The notes below the pieces were generated by a model that was not told the origin of the DNA, ran no database searches, and saw nothing but the letters and a program-made list of their open reading frames with translations. Positions 18,897 to 28,267 of a stretch of DNA of 64,000 nucleotides are shown one piece after another. Position 1 is the first letter of the stretch; each line of letters starts with the position of its first letter. Source of the DNA: Propionimicrobium sp. PCR01-08-3 (GTDB taxonomy: Bacteria; Actinomycetota; Actinomycetes; Propionibacteriales; Propionibacteriaceae). Made by a program: the position numbers and the translations under genes. The DNA is taken from contig NZ_CP127390.1 in NCBI RefSeq assembly GCF_030286045.1, positions 806,001 to 870,000 on the forward strand. The letters run 5' to 3'.

Positions 18897-19901
18897 GTGA
18901 CCACCGACACCCGACGGCTGCTGCGCATCGAGGTTCGCAACGCGGAGACACCTATCGAGGACAAACCCGCGTGGATGAAGAACACCGCGCACATGGGCGA
19001 GAACTTCGCCAACATGAAGAAGCTGGCCCGCGGCAAAGGCCTGCATACCGTCTGCGAAGAGGCGGGTTGCCCGAACGTCTACGAATGCTGGCAAGACCGT
19101 GAGGCTACCTTCTTGATCGGCGGCGACACCTGTACCAGGCGCTGTGATTTCTGCGACATCGCCACCGGACGCCCGGCCATCATGGACGTCCTGGAGCCGC
19201 GTAAGGTCGCCGAATCGGTGCGCGATCTGGGGCTACGGTATGCCACGGTCACCTCGGTCGCCCGCGATGATCTGGCCGATGGTGGGGCCTGGCTGAACGC
19301 CGAGACCGTGCGTGCCATTCACACCCTGAATCCGTCGACCGGTGTCGAGATTCTGGTGCCTGATTTCAAAGGCGACCCTGCTGCCATTCAGCAGGTCATC
19401 GACGCCGAGCCCGAGGTGTTCGCGCACAACCTGGAGACGGTTCCCCGGATCATCTCGAAAATCCGTCCCGCCTTCAGCTACGAGGGCTCGCTGAATGTGC
19501 TGACCCAGGCCAAAGAGAACGGCATGATCGTCAAGTCGAATCTGATCTTGGGCATGGGGGAGACCGACGACGAGATCTACGAGGCGATGTGCGATCTCTA
19601 TGATGCGGGCTGCGACATTTTGACCCTGACGCAATACCTGCGTCCGGCGCCCACCTTCCATCCGGTGGACCGCTGGGTCAAGCCCCAGCAGTTCGTAGAG
19701 TTCGCGAAGCAGGCCAATGAGATCGGATTCCTCGGTGTGATGGCGGGCCCGATGGTCCGCTCGTCCTATCGCGCCGGCAGGCTGTGGGCCCGTGCCATGC
19801 AGAAGGCCGGACGCGAAATTCCGGCCCATCTCGCCCACATCGCAGACTCCGGTACCGCGCTGCAAGAGGCGTCCTCGCTGCTGGCCCGTCAGAGCAACTG
19901 A
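18897..19901 (+). CDS. lipA: Lipoyl synthase LipA
   Basis: This 334-residue radical SAM enzyme has both cluster motifs: the family-specific auxiliary CX4CX5C ([12 protein letters not shown]) and the radical SAM CxxxCxxC (CTRRCDFC). It inserts two sulfurs into octanoylated lipoyl domains made by LipB. Translation starts at GTG 18897 after AGGAGA. Adjacency and order with lipB make this the cell's endogenous lipoate pathway. The last residues of lipA are followed by an 80-base gap and then a toxin-antitoxin pair, which probably inserted here. Confidence 0.96.
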   Translation: MTTDTRRLLRIEVRNAETPIEDKPAWMKNTAHMGENFANMKKLARGKGLHTVCEEAGCPNVYECWQDREATFLIGGDTCTRRCDFCDIATGRPAIMDVLEPRKVAESVRDLGLRYATVTSVARDDLADGGAWLNAETVRAIHTLNPSTGVEILVPDFKGDPAAIQQVIDAEPEVFAHNLETVPRIISKIRPAFSYEGSLNVLTQAKENGMIVKSNLILGMGETDDEIYEAMCDLYDAGCDILTLTQYLRPAPTFHPVDRWVKPQQFVEFAKQANEIGFLGVMAGPMVRSSYRAGRLWARAMQKAGREIPAHLAHIADSGTALQEASSLLARQSN

Positions 19902-19941
19902 GTCTCAGGCGACTCGCCGCCTAGGTATCATTCGGCACTCT

Positions 19942-19959
19942 GGTACAGTAAGTTGTACA
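19942..19959 (+). promoter_or_regulatory. YefM/YoeB-type operator
   Basis: GGTACA (19942-19947) and TGTACA (19954-19959) lie 12 bases apart centre to centre, 22 to 40 bases before the antitoxin start. The YefM-YoeB repressor complex of E. coli binds paired TGTACA cores at this spacing, so autoregulation by the encoded pair is likely. TACAGT within the first half-site could be the -10 box. Confidence 0.65.
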
Positions 19960-19981
19960 GCTCAGTGAATGGGGGTCGGTC

Positions 19982-20254
19982 ATGGTCACAGCAGTCACGT
20001 ACAGCAACTTCCGCAAGAGTCTCAAGACCTTCATGAGGCAGGTGAACGAGGACGCGGACATGCTCCTCGTTACCAATACCGACCCGGTCGACAACGTGGT
20101 TGTCATGAGCGCGGCAGACTACGACTCCCTCATGGAGACGGTACGGATCTACCAAAACCCCTATCTGCAAGACAAGGTTCTCCGCGGGTTGGAGAGCGTC
20201 CGCCATGGGCATACCACCGCTCATGAACTCATTGATGTGGACGACCCTTCGTGA
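19982..20254 (+). CDS. yefM: Antitoxin of the YefM/Phd family
   Basis: The 90-residue protein has the YefM N-terminal DNA-binding fold signature (VTYSNFRKSLKTFMRQVNED, then VVMSAADYDSL) and an acidic, flexible C-terminus that would wrap the toxin. It overlaps the toxin gene by four bases (GTGA), the usual arrangement for keeping antitoxin in excess. A paired TGTACA-type operator precedes it. The module sits alone between lipA and a bidirectional terminator. Confidence 0.9.
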   Translation: MVTAVTYSNFRKSLKTFMRQVNEDADMLLVTNTDPVDNVVVMSAADYDSLMETVRIYQNPYLQDKVLRGLESVRHGHTTAHELIDVDDPS

Positions 20255-20505
20255 ACCTCTCATGGACCGAAGACGCCTGGAACGACTACCTGTATTGGCA
20301 AGAACAGGACAAGAAGACCCTGCGACGTATCAACAAGTTGATTTCCGACACGATGCGTCACCCATCGGAAGGAATTGGCAAGCCTGAGCCGTTGAAGTGG
20401 GAGATGCAAGGGGCCTGGTCAAGACGAATCGACACGGCGAATCGGCTCATCTACGTGGTCCTGGACGACACAGTGTGCATCCTTTCCGCCAAGGACCACT
20501 ACTGA
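20251..20505 (+). CDS. yoeB: Toxin of the YoeB family (ribosome-dependent mRNA interferase)
   Basis: The 84-residue protein matches YoeB along its length: LSWTEDAWNDYLYWQ at the N-terminus, KPEPLKWEMQGAWSRRID in the middle and a C-terminal SAKDHY. The Glu, Arg, His and terminal Tyr used for catalysis in YoeB are all present in these segments. It would cleave mRNA in the ribosomal A site when freed from its antitoxin. It starts with GTG inside the antitoxin stop codon. A strong stem-loop 77 bases downstream ends the transcript. Confidence 0.92.
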   Translation: MNLSWTEDAWNDYLYWQEQDKKTLRRINKLISDTMRHPSEGIGKPEPLKWEMQGAWSRRIDTANRLIYVVLDDTVCILSAKDHY

Positions 20506-20581
20506 TTCGAGGCCGCGGAGACCGTCAAGGGGACGGGTATGGCCCGGATCGCTTCGCCTAGCTGACATGTCCACAGAAAAC

Positions 20582-20616
20582 AGTTGTGCCCCGGCCTTGG
20601 TGACCGGGGCACAACT
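20582..20616. terminator. Bidirectional terminator between yoeB and valS
   Basis: AGTTGTGCCCCGG (20582-20594) and CCGGGGCACAACT (20604-20616) form a perfect 13-bp stem with a 9-base loop. ATTT follows on the plus strand and the minus-strand exit reads GTTTTC. It lies between the convergent yoeB and valS genes. Confidence 0.85.
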
Positions 20617-20638
20617 ATTTCGATGATCCTCGCGCGGG

Positions 20639-23218
20639 CTACTCGCTCGGGGCGGCCAAGGTGACCTCGACCTCGATCTGGTCTGCTCCGGGGACGAACT
20701 CCAGGTCCCCGGTGATGCGTCCGACCGCCCGCAGATCTCGCGCGATGGTCTCTAGGCGGGCAAGGGATTCGGCGGGGCCGGAGACCACTGCCCGGTCGAC
20801 CGCGGTGCGCATCTTCACCTGCGCCCGGGACTTGGCGCCACGGATCGCGATCAGCACCTCGGCGACGTCGTCCAGCAACGCCGGGTCACCGCCGGTCGGC
20901 AGTTCATCTACCGTGGGCCAAGAAGCCTGGTGCACCGAACCCGGCTGCCACCAGCTCCACACCTCTTCGGTCACGAACGGCATGAACGGCGCGAACAGCC
21001 GCAGCTGTACGTTCAGCGCGAGCTGCAGGGCAGCGGCTGCCGAAGCAGCAGCCGCGTCGTCCGAATACGAACGCTCCTTGACCAGCTCCAGGTAGTCGTC
21101 GCAGAAGGTCCAGAAGAACTTCTCGGCGGCCTCCAACGCATCGGTGTACTGAAAGTCCTCGAACGCCGCGGTCGCCTTGGCGACGACATCGGCGAGGGCG
21201 GCCAGCATCGCCAGGTCGTCCGGCTCGCAGATGGATGCGGGATCGGCGGCCGAATGTTTCTCCAGCACGAACTTGGACGCATTGAGGATCTTCATCGCGA
21301 GCCTGCGTCCGACCTTCATCTGGGTTTCGTCGAACGGCGAATCCATGCCCGGACGAGCCATGGCAGCACGCCAGCGCACCGCGTCCGCACCGAACTTGTC
21401 GAGGATCTGGGTCGGGACGACCACATTGCCCTTCGACTTGCTCATCTTTTTACGGTCGGGATCGACCACGAAACCGGACACCGCCGCGCGCTCCCAGGGC
21501 AGCTTGTGCTCCTCCAGGTGACTGCGGACGATCCGGCTGAACAGCCAGGTACGGATGATGTCGTGCGCCTCGGGGGCCAGATCCATCGGGAAGGTGAGCT
21601 TCCACAACTCGGGGTCGCGCTGCCAGCCGCAGGCGATCTGCGGGGTCAGCGAGCTGGTCGCCCAGGTATCCATCACATCGGGGTCGGCGATGAAACCGCC
21701 CGGCACACCGCGCCGCGATTCCTCGAAACCGGGAGCAGGTTGCGAAGCCGGATCAACGGGCAAATCAGCCTCGTCCGCGGTGATCGGATGCGCGTAGTCG
21801 GGCTCGCCATCGGCGTCGAGCGTGTACCAGACCGGGAAGGGCACGCCGAAGAATCGCTGCCGGCTGATCAGCCAGTCGCCGTTCAGGCCGCCCACCCAGT
21901 TGGAGTAGCGGAACCGCATGTAGTCCGGCGTCCACTTCAGCTCGTCGCCGCGCTCCAGCAGCTCTTCGCGCAGCTTCTGGTCGCGTCCGCCGTTGGAGAT
22001 GTACCACTGGCGGGTCGAGACGATCTCGAGAGGCTTCTCGCCCTTCTCGTAGAAGTTCGTCATGCGCTTGGTCGGCTCGGGCTCGCCGACCAGCTCGCCG
22101 TTCTCGCGCAGCATTTCGACGGTCTGCTCACGGGCCGAGAAGGTGGTCTTTCCGGCGATCCGCTCGTAGGCGTCCTTGTTGGCGATCCAATCGGGAACCT
22201 CGCGGACGATGCGTCCGTCACGTCCGATGATGGTGCGGGTCGGCAGCTGCAGCTCACGCCACCAGGTGACGTCGGTGAGGTCGCCGAAGGTACAGCACAT
22301 CGCGATACCCGACCCCTTGTCGGGTTCGGCGTCCGGATGGGCGAGCACCGGCACCTCGACGCCGAACACCGGCGTGGTCACGGTGCTGCCGAACAGCGGC
22401 TGGTAGCGTTCGTCGTCCGGATGCGCGATCAGCGCGCAGCAGGCGGCCAGCAGTTCGGGACGGGTGGTCTCGATCAGCACCTCGCCGCCATCAGGGCGAT
22501 GGAAATTCAGCCCGTGATAGAAGCCGGGATACTCGCGGGCCTCCAACTCGGCTTGGGCGACTGCGGTCTGGAAAGTGACGTCCCACAAGGTCGGGGCATG
22601 CGAAAGATAGGCCTCGCCGCGCGCGAAGTTGTGCAGGAAGGCGCGCTGGGCGACCGACTGCGCCTCCTCGGAGATCGTCGAATACAGCGTGTCCCAGTCG
22701 ACCGACAGTCCGATGTGGCGCCAGAGATCTTCGAAGACCTTCTCGTCAACCGAGGTCAGTTCGAGGCACAGCTCGACGAAGTTGCGGCGGCTGATGGCTA
22801 CCGGGCGCTTGGCGTCCGGCTTGGCCGGCGGGGTGAAGTCGGGATCGTAGGGCAGCGGCGGCTCGCAACGTACCCCGTAATAGTTCTGGACGCGCCGCTC
22901 GGTGGGCAGCCCGTTATCGTCCCAGCCCATCGGGTAGAAGACCTGCTTGCCGCACATGCGCTGGTAGCGGGCCACCAGGTCGGTGTGGGTGTAGCTGAAG
23001 ATATGGCCGACGTGCAAGGAGCCCGACACGGTGGGCGGGGGGGTGTCGATCGAGTACACCTGTGCCCGGGTTTCGGGACGCTTGAATGCGTAGGTGCCGT
23101 CGTCGCGCCAGCGCTTCGCCCAGCGGTCTTCCAGGCCTTCCAGTACCGGACGCTCCGGTACCTGCCAACCAGCTGGTGTTGGGGCGGCAGGTTGCATCTG
23201 GTCAGGCACAGTAGTCAT
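20639..23218 (-). CDS. valS: Valyl-tRNA synthetase
   Basis: The 859-residue class I synthetase has the HIGH-type motif HVGH ([12 protein letters not shown]) and KMSKS ([11 protein letters not shown]), the tRNA-binding helical domain, and a connective editing domain between them. [16 protein letters not shown] and the overall order identify it as ValS rather than IleS. It charges tRNA-Val and edits threonine mischarging. The C-terminal coiled-coil arm is present but short. A long open frame on the opposite strand is only a codon-bias shadow of this gene. Confidence 0.96.
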   Translation of the reverse strand: MTTVPDQMQPAAPTPAGWQVPERPVLEGLEDRWAKRWRDDGTYAFKRPETRAQVYSIDTPPPTVSGSLHVGHIFSYTHTDLVARYQRMCGKQVFYPMGWDDNGLPTERRVQNYYGVRCEPPLPYDPDFTPPAKPDAKRPVAISRRNFVELCLELTSVDEKVFEDLWRHIGLSVDWDTLYSTISEEAQSVAQRAFLHNFARGEAYLSHAPTLWDVTFQTAVAQAELEAREYPGFYHGLNFHRPDGGEVLIETTRPELLAACCALIAHPDDERYQPLFGSTVTTPVFGVEVPVLAHPDAEPDKGSGIAMCCTFGDLTDVTWWRELQLPTRTIIGRDGRIVREVPDWIANKDAYERIAGKTTFSAREQTVEMLRENGELVGEPEPTKRMTNFYEKGEKPLEIVSTRQWYISNGGRDQKLREELLERGDELKWTPDYMRFRYSNWVGGLNGDWLISRQRFFGVPFPVWYTLDADGEPDYAHPITADEADLPVDPASQPAPGFEESRRGVPGGFIADPDVMDTWATSSLTPQIACGWQRDPELWKLTFPMDLAPEAHDIIRTWLFSRIVRSHLEEHKLPWERAAVSGFVVDPDRKKMSKSKGNVVVPTQILDKFGADAVRWRAAMARPGMDSPFDETQMKVGRRLAMKILNASKFVLEKHSAADPASICEPDDLAMLAALADVVAKATAAFEDFQYTDALEAAEKFFWTFCDDYLELVKERSYSDDAAAASAAAALQLALNVQLRLFAPFMPFVTEEVWSWWQPGSVHQASWPTVDELPTGGDPALLDDVAEVLIAIRGAKSRAQVKMRTAVDRAVVSGPAESLARLETIARDLRAVGRITGDLEFVPGADQIEVEVTLAAPSE

Positions 23219-23286
23219 GATCTTTATCTTAGTGAGCGGAGCCTGACGGTGAGAATTCGGCGGTTGCCACTTGCGGTGGAGACAAA

Positions 23287-23326
23287 AGCAATGCGGGACG
23301 AGTCGAGTGACTCGTCCCGCATTGCT
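23287..23326 (-). terminator. Terminator after the DsbA-like gene
   Basis: AGCAATGCGGGACGAGTC and its exact complement form an 18-bp stem with a GAGT loop; on the minus strand it is followed by TTTTG. It lies 15 bases past the stop of the DsbA-like gene and separates that operon from valS. Confidence 0.9.
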
Positions 23327-23340
23327 AGCGTGACGGGCTA

Positions 23341-24201
23341 CTAGCCGGCGGCGCGCTCAAGGCCCTGCCGGACGGCATCCGTGCTGCCGATCTCATCGTT
23401 GCCGGGCTGCCACTGGTTTCCGTTGACCTCCACATAGGGGGTGGCGGTCACGTAGGACGGCAGCGCGTCCTGCATCGCTTTGACGAAATCAGCGGTGGCC
23501 TGCTCGGAGTAGCAGGTCTGGAACTCGGTCAGCGCGTCACCCTCAAGCCCCACGAGCTTCGGGTAGTCCTCACTGAGCTGCTTGTCGGTCCAGCCGTCAC
23601 CCTCCGTGGCGGGCTGACCGGCGAAAACGGTGTGCGAGTAGGCGGGGAATACGTCTTGCAGCGCAGCACAGGTCGCACCGATGGCGGCGCGGTACGAGTG
23701 GTCGCCGGGGAAGCTGCCATCCAGCCCATGCAAAACGTGGTAGGTCAGCTGGATTTCGCCATTGTCGGCGAGCGTCTCGAGGTCAGGCTCCACCAGCTCC
23801 GACAACTGGCCGCAACCCGGGCACTGGTAGTCCATGTAGACATCGACGACCAGATCAGCCGAGTTCTGATCCGAGCCGTTGTAGATCAAGCCGGAATTAT
23901 CGGCGTTGGCCTGGGCCGGAACCTGCTGCGCCACAGTCGAGCTGGGAGACGAGCCGGTGCCGGGCTCGTCGTCCTTGCGGTTCTGAACCGCGACGACGAT
24001 CACGACCACGATGATGACCACGGCGAGCACCGCGGCCGCGGCAGTGATGATGCGCTGGGTGCGCTTGCGCTTGGCCTCGGCCAGCTGTTGCGCCCTCAAC
24101 TGCTCACGGCGGGAGGCGCTGGCTGCCCGGGGAGTCGTCCCTTTTCCGGACGCAGACTTGCCCGACGAATCCTTGGGCTTGTTTTGCTTACTCTTGCTCA
24201 T
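23341..24201 (-). CDS. Membrane-anchored DsbA/thioredoxin-fold oxidoreductase
   Basis: The 286-residue protein starts with a Lys/Arg-rich cytoplasmic segment of about 50 residues and a single transmembrane helix (about 51-72). A Ser/Thr-rich linker follows, and then an extracytoplasmic thioredoxin fold with the active site CPGC (C127, C130). A C-terminal TPYVEVNG segment supplies the cis-Pro. It probably makes or isomerises disulfides in secreted proteins. It overlaps the MauE-like gene by four bases; such a membrane partner may recharge it. Actinobacterial DsbA homologues with this layout are common, but the substrate set is unknown. Confidence 0.88.
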   Translation of the reverse strand: MSKSKQNKPKDSSGKSASGKGTTPRAASASRREQLRAQQLAEAKRKRTQRIITAAAAVLAVVIIVVVIVVAVQNRKDDEPGTGSSPSSTVAQQVPAQANADNSGLIYNGSDQNSADLVVDVYMDYQCPGCGQLSELVEPDLETLADNGEIQLTYHVLHGLDGSFPGDHSYRAAIGATCAALQDVFPAYSHTVFAGQPATEGDGWTDKQLSEDYPKLVGLEGDALTEFQTCYSEQATADFVKAMQDALPSYVTATPYVEVNGNQWQPGNDEIGSTDAVRQGLERAAG

Positions 24202-24851
24202 CTGGTCGCTTTCTCATCGGTGGCGGGCAGAAAAACTCGTGGATCGTCCGCGGGGCCGGAACCGCTGGGCTCGGCGTCCATCATGGCATCGACCTCGTCG
24301 TCTTCGCCGAGATCGGAATAGTCGATGTCCCCCTCGAGCGGCGCCAGCAGCCAGGTGTCGAGCGCGAGCGCGGATGCCGGACGCAGCCACAACCAGACGC
24401 CGCAGACGATGAAACCGAGATCGCGCAGAATGTCTTGCACATACTTGGTCTCGGCACCTTCGGGTAGCTCACCGCCGATCGAGAAGCATCCGCAGTCGAT
24501 CTGCAGACCGTGCGACCAGGCCCAGACGATGCCGAAGATGAACACAGCCATCGCAACAGTGCCGAGCACAGCGGCAACCCTGGTGAACAGGCCGATGATC
24601 AACAGCGCGCCGACGGCCATCTCGACGAAGGGCTGCGCGTAGCCGATCACCGTGACCGCCCAGTCGGGCATCGGGATCTGATAGAGCGCGACCTGGGTGA
24701 CGTTCTGGTCGAGTCGTCCGACCTTCAAGGCGCCCGCGACGAACAGGCCGATGCCGAGAATCAGCCTTGCGGCCAGGCCAGCCCAGTCTCGCCAATCGCG
24801 ACTCGTTTGCCGCCCAGCTACTCGTCCTGTCAAAGCACCCACGCGCTCCAT
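24198..24851 (-). CDS. DoxX/MauE-like membrane protein
   Basis: Starting at ATG 24851 the protein has 217 residues with four transmembrane helices and a CGCF motif after the second half of the bundle (QIDCGCFSIGG). Paired cysteines in this position occur in MauE and DoxX-related proteins that pass electrons to periplasmic thioredoxin-like partners. The next gene is exactly such a partner, overlapping by four bases. The acidic 50-residue tail has no motif. An upstream in-frame start would add 15 residues without similarity. Confidence 0.78.
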   Translation of the reverse strand: MERVGALTGRVAGRQTSRDWRDWAGLAARLILGIGLFVAGALKVGRLDQNVTQVALYQIPMPDWAVTVIGYAQPFVEMAVGALLIIGLFTRVAAVLGTVAMAVFIFGIVWAWSHGLQIDCGCFSIGGELPEGAETKYVQDILRDLGFIVCGVWLWLRPASALALDTWLLAPLEGDIDYSDLGEDDEVDAMMDAEPSGSGPADDPRVFLPATDEKATR

Positions 24852-24942
24852 CTTAGCTAGCGAGCACAGACACCCATCGGCCCACAGTCTGCACACCGTG
24901 GGACCGCCGTCGTATTCGTCCGGCGCCCTAAACTTGCGAGTT

Positions 24943-26304
24943 ATGAGTTCCTTAGCGCAGCCATCGATTCATGCCGGCCATGATGAGCTGGTTGATTGGC
25001 TGATCGGCCGCTGGCCCGAAAGCCACCCCCAACCGTCCCTCGAACGCATCCAGGCGCTGTGTGATCTGCTCGGCGATCCGCAGAGGGCCTGCCCGGTGAT
25101 TCAGATCACCGGCACCAACGGCAAGGGCTCCACCGCGATCATGATCGAGGGGCTGCTTCGCGCGATGGGGCTGCGCACCGGCAGATTCTCCAGCCCGCAC
25201 CTCGAAGACGTCACCGAACGCATCGCGATCGACGGCGAGCCGATCAGCGCGGAACGCTTCGACGAGATCTGGTATCAGATCGCACCCATGGTGCAGATGG
25301 TGGACGACCGGCTGATCGGCGGCGTCCCGTTGACCTTCTTCGAGGTCATCACCGGCATGGCCTACGCGGCATTCGCGGACGCCCCGGTCGACGTGGCGAT
25401 CATGGAGGTCGGCATGGGCGGACGCTGGGATGCCACCAGCGTTGCGGACGCACAGGTCGCGGTGGTGGCGCCGATCTCGCTCGACCACACCCACCTGCTC
25501 GGCAACACCATCGCCCAGATTGCGGGCGAGAAGTCGGGCATCATCAAGCACGGCTCTGTCGCGGTTCTCGCCGATCAGGTGACTGAAGCGGCGGCAGTGC
25601 TGATGAAGCGCTGCTTCGAGGTCGGTGTGCCGGCCAAGTGGGAGGGAACCGATTTCGGACTGGTCGATCGGCAGTTGGCGGTCGGAGGTCAGGTGATCCG
25701 AATCGAGACGGCCGACGGGCCGATGGGCGACATCTTTCTTCCCCTGCACGGCGAGTACATGGCCCGAAATGCCGCACTGGCGGTGGCGGCGGCCGAGGCA
25801 TTCCGCGGGTCAGCGTTGAGCGGTGAGGTGATTTCCGAAGGACTGGGGATTGTCAAGGCTCCGGCTCGGCTGGAGGCCGTCGGCTCCGACCCGCTCGTGG
25901 TGCTCGACACCGCGCACAACACCGATGCCGTCGCGGCCACTCTGGCGGGCATGCGCGAGGCGTTCACCGCCCAGCCGCTCATCGGCGTGGTCGCGATGAT
26001 GCGCGACAAGCCGGTGCCTGAAGTGATGGGGCTGCTCGCCCAAGAACTGGACACCATCGTGGTGACAACCATGCCCGGCAACCAGCGAGCCATGCCGGTG
26101 GCCGAAATTCAAGAACTGGCCGAGGAGACATTCGAGCCAGGTCAGGTGCGTGCCGCCGCGACACCCGCGCTGGCGATCGATCTCGCCAGAGGGCTGGCCG
26201 AGCAAGGTGGCGACGAAGCGGCAGTACTCGTCATCGGATCGGTGTATCTGGCCGGCGAGATCCGCGAGATACTCGAGAAGCTGCAGGAAGAACTCGGCTT
26301 GTGA
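24943..26304 (+). CDS. folC: Folylpolyglutamate/dihydrofolate synthase
   Basis: The 453-residue Mur-ligase-type enzyme has the ATP loop ITGTNGKGSTA and the second ATP/folate site FSSPHLEDVTERI, and VLDTAHN near the C-terminal domain. It adds glutamate to folates and probably also forms dihydrofolate. The ATG at 24943 is 8 bases after TAAACT, consistent with a leaderless transcript; the open frame extends upstream only as a shadow of the divergent gene. The last 135 bases (26170-26304) recur, with 10 differences, at 27954-28088 behind an accessory insert, so the gene's own 3' end may have been exchanged. Confidence 0.93.
   Translation: MSSLAQPSIHAGHDELVDWLIGRWPESHPQPSLERIQALCDLLGDPQRACPVIQITGTNGKGSTAIMIEGLLRAMGLRTGRFSSPHLEDVTERIAIDGEPISAERFDEIWYQIAPMVQMVDDRLIGGVPLTFFEVITGMAYAAFADAPVDVAIMEVGMGGRWDATSVADAQVAVVAPISLDHTHLLGNTIAQIAGEKSGIIKHGSVAVLADQVTEAAAVLMKRCFEVGVPAKWEGTDFGLVDRQLAVGGQVIRIETADGPMGDIFLPLHGEYMARNAALAVAAAEAFRGSALSGEVISEGLGIVKAPARLEAVGSDPLVVLDTAHNTDAVAATLAGMREAFTAQPLIGVVAMMRDKPVPEVMGLLAQELDTIVVTTMPGNQRAMPVAEIQELAEETFEPGQVRAAATPALAIDLARGLAEQGGDEAAVLVIGSVYLAGEIREILEKLQEELGL
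26170..26304 (+). repeat. folC 3'-end direct repeat, copy 1 (inside folC)
   Basis: This segment is the last 45 codons of folC including the stop. It aligns without gaps to 27954-28088: 125 of 135 bases agree, and 59 consecutive bases (26239-26297 against 28023-28081) are identical. Eight of the ten differences are synonymous. Sequence beyond the stop codons is unrelated. The 59-bp identical block is where a crossover is most likely to have happened. Confidence 0.95.
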
Positions 26305-26377
26305 GTTCAGGCGTGCGTGAGATTTATGGCTACCATGACGTGCTGCCTGAATCGGCTCAGTTAAGCGGGCACAAACT

Positions 26378-26416
26378 GGTGGCTGGGTCGCGACGTATCG
26401 TTGCGACCCAGCCACC
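26378..26416 (+). terminator. Stem-loop downstream of folC
   Basis: GGTGGCTGGGTCGC (26378-26391) pairs perfectly with GCGACCCAGCCACC (26403-26416), a 14-bp stem with an 11-base loop, 74 bases after folC. There is no T-run. It lies just inside the accessory insert, so the insert isolates itself from folC transcription. Confidence 0.65.
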
Positions 26417-26541
26417 TGACTGGTCCTCCGACCTATAGGGGTCAGAAAGCTTGAGTCGAAGTACATTTCCTAGATGCTTGCAGGGCCAGGCGTATGCGGA
26501 ATCTCATGGCGCATTCGGGTCAACTTGTGTCGGCGTTAGGC

Positions 26542-26814
26542 TCACATGTTTTTTTCGAGCCCGCCGTTCCGTCGCCTCTGCGTTAGCGGTCTGATCACAC
26601 AGCTTGCGCCGAGAAGAACGGCGCAAGCTATGCCGACGGCCGGCTTCCACTGAGCATCCTGGGCAGTTGCAAGGATCCCTGACACACACACCGCGCCTAT
26701 GAACACTGCCCACACTAGAGGATTTTTGTAATTCAAGGGGTCGGGTGCCGTGATCACAATGATGCAAAGCGCGATGGTGAAACCTACGACGAATATAGGA
26801 AAGTACGAAGCCAT
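26542..26814 (-). CDS. Small three-helix membrane protein of unknown function (candidate immunity protein)
   Basis: The 90-residue product is almost entirely hydrophobic, with about three membrane helices (near 5-22, 32-50 and 56-74) and a short basic tail (RRRNGG) expected in the cytoplasm. I recognise no family. It lies 16 bases after the secreted-protein gene on the same strand, so both are likely in one operon. A small membrane protein paired with a secreted Gly-rich hydrophobic protein resembles bacteriocin/immunity organisation, but nothing in the sequence proves that. Codon use is less GC-biased than in the flanking core genes. Confidence 0.55.
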   Translation of the reverse strand: MASYFPIFVVGFTIALCIIVITAPDPLNYKNPLVWAVFIGAVCVSGILATAQDAQWKPAVGIACAVLLGASCVIRPLTQRRRNGGLEKNM

Positions 26815-26830
26815 GCGAGGCCGCCTCTCG

Positions 26831-27703
26831 TTAACAGTTCCGGATCCAGGGCGTCCAAGTCAGGGCGGGGACGGCGCCGACGACATTGACCGAGACACAC
26901 TGACCATTGCCGCGTGCAATGCTGGCGGTTCCTACGAGAGCGGCGCAAGCAATTGTTGCGGCGCCAGTTCCTATCGCTCCGATACCGGTCAACACAAGCC
27001 CGGCGACCAGGCCTGTGCAATAGGCATTGCCATTAGCAATGGTATTGGTCTCGCCCCAGGTGAAGTCGACGCTCCAACCCCACCAGTGTTGATTCACACT
27101 CGGATCGGCAACAACAGGGTAGACAGTTGAATCGGTGACCGCGGTGGTTTGCACTAGAGTATCACCCTGGATTTGGTACTCAGTCGTCAACGCCTTACCG
27201 TCGCCATCCCTGGCCCACGGAGCGTCAATCATCGCGACTGGCTCCCCCTCCGGCGATTCCCGAACTAGTACCGAGCCATCCTGTGCAGGTTCCAAGAACT
27301 TGCCAGTGAATTGGTAAGACTGAGTTGTCGAGGATTCTTCTGAGCTCATGACAGCTAGGATCTGGGTTGTTGAGTCCGACAGATCTCGAATAATGTAGTC
27401 AACTGTCTCTCCGGCGACCGCCTGCACTCCGTCGCCTAGTCCGATATTGGTAGTGAGTTGATCGCTCAGGACAACTGGAGTATCCAGAAATTGGATGCTG
27501 CTGTTGACCGGGTCCACCAGAGTTGGTTCGACAGTGTCGGTTGTAGTCACCTGGGGATCGACCCGAGATACGACCTCGGCAGCGGTCTCAAGTTGAGCCG
27601 TGACCTCATCTGGCTCGGCACTTGCAGGGGCTACACCATAACAGACCATAGACAATGCGATGCCCGACGCGATCAGCATGGACTTAGAGGTGTTTTTTAG
27701 CAT
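26831..27703 (-). CDS. Secreted protein with a C-terminal Gly/Ala-rich hydrophobic domain (unknown function)
   Basis: From ATG 27703 (after GAAGGAT) the protein has 290 residues. Residues 1-29 form a signal peptide ending in APASA, with cleavage expected before EPDEV. A Thr/Val/Asp-rich region of about 170 residues follows, containing VVADPSVNQHWWGW. The last 80 residues comprise a Gly/Ala-rich hydrophobic segment and four Cys (YCTG, IACA, GQC and the final residue), which could form disulfides. Similar C-terminal arrangements occur in uncharacterised actinobacterial secreted proteins. It is cargo of the folC-tail insert, next to a small membrane protein. A role as a membrane-active peptide precursor is inference only. 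Confidence 0.7.
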   Translation of the reverse strand: MLKNTSKSMLIASGIALSMVCYGVAPASAEPDEVTAQLETAAEVVSRVDPQVTTTDTVEPTLVDPVNSSIQFLDTPVVLSDQLTTNIGLGDGVQAVAGETVDYIIRDLSDSTTQILAVMSSEESSTTQSYQFTGKFLEPAQDGSVLVRESPEGEPVAMIDAPWARDGDGKALTTEYQIQGDTLVQTTAVTDSTVYPVVADPSVNQHWWGWSVDFTWGETNTIANGNAYCTGLVAGLVLTGIGAIGTGAATIACAALVGTASIARGNGQCVSVNVVGAVPALTWTPWIRNC

Positions 27704-27953
27704 TGTTGTATCCTTCAACTTTGAGGGTGACATCGATTTTTCTTCGATGTTGATTCGACGCTAACATTTTCAAAACGGTTTTTGTATGGGTTGATGAGAA
27801 TCGGTGTGGCCCATCAGAACGGTCGCCGACGTTGTCGTGTTAGGTATATCGCGCGGACGATCGCTCGCGATGCGCGCTCTTTTGGTTACTTGCCCGTCAG
27901 GATCTCTTTGGCGCAGATCTGACGTCCACCCAGTTGACGCAAACCTCAGCCCC

Positions 27954-28088
27954 TTGGCCATCGATTTCGCCAGGGGGCTTGCCGAGCAAGGTGGCGACGA
28001 AGCAGCAGTACTGGTCATCGGCTCGGTGTATCTGGCCGGCGAGATCCGCGAGATACTCGAGAAGCTGCAGGAAGAACTCGGGTTCTGA
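27954..28088 (+). pseudogene. Diverged extra copy of the folC 3' end (45 codons)
   Basis: The sequence encodes LAIDFARGLAEQGGDEAA and continues to a stop with only two amino-acid changes from the FolC C-terminus (L to F twice); the other eight base differences are silent. The open frame continues upstream to 27804 without further FolC similarity, so this is a tail fragment and not a gene. It marks the far end of the 26.3-27.95 kb insert. Either this or the tail now attached to folC is the ancestral chromosomal 3' end. Confidence 0.93.
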
Positions 28089-28267
28089 CCACCGCAGACC
28101 AACGATCGCTGTTTCCGGGCCACACTCCAAGCGAGATCGCGCGGCGGTCAAAATGAGTCTCTGCGAGATCCATCGGTGCGAATCGTGACTGCGCCATTAT
28201 GCTGTTGGCAACGGGCGTTGCTTGGCGGTGACCGTCCGGACGAACAAATGGAAGGGGGCACAAGATC

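Noticed and set aside
20930-23344. 804-codon open frame on the plus strand
   Set aside because: It is exactly antisense to valS and reflects its third-position GC bias; low-complexity Gly/Arg/Val/His translation without any motif.
27804-28088. 94-codon frame ending in the FolC-like tail, as a possible new gene
   Set aside because: Only the last 45 codons resemble protein-coding sequence, and those are the FolC tail; the upstream part lacks a ribosome site and any similarity.
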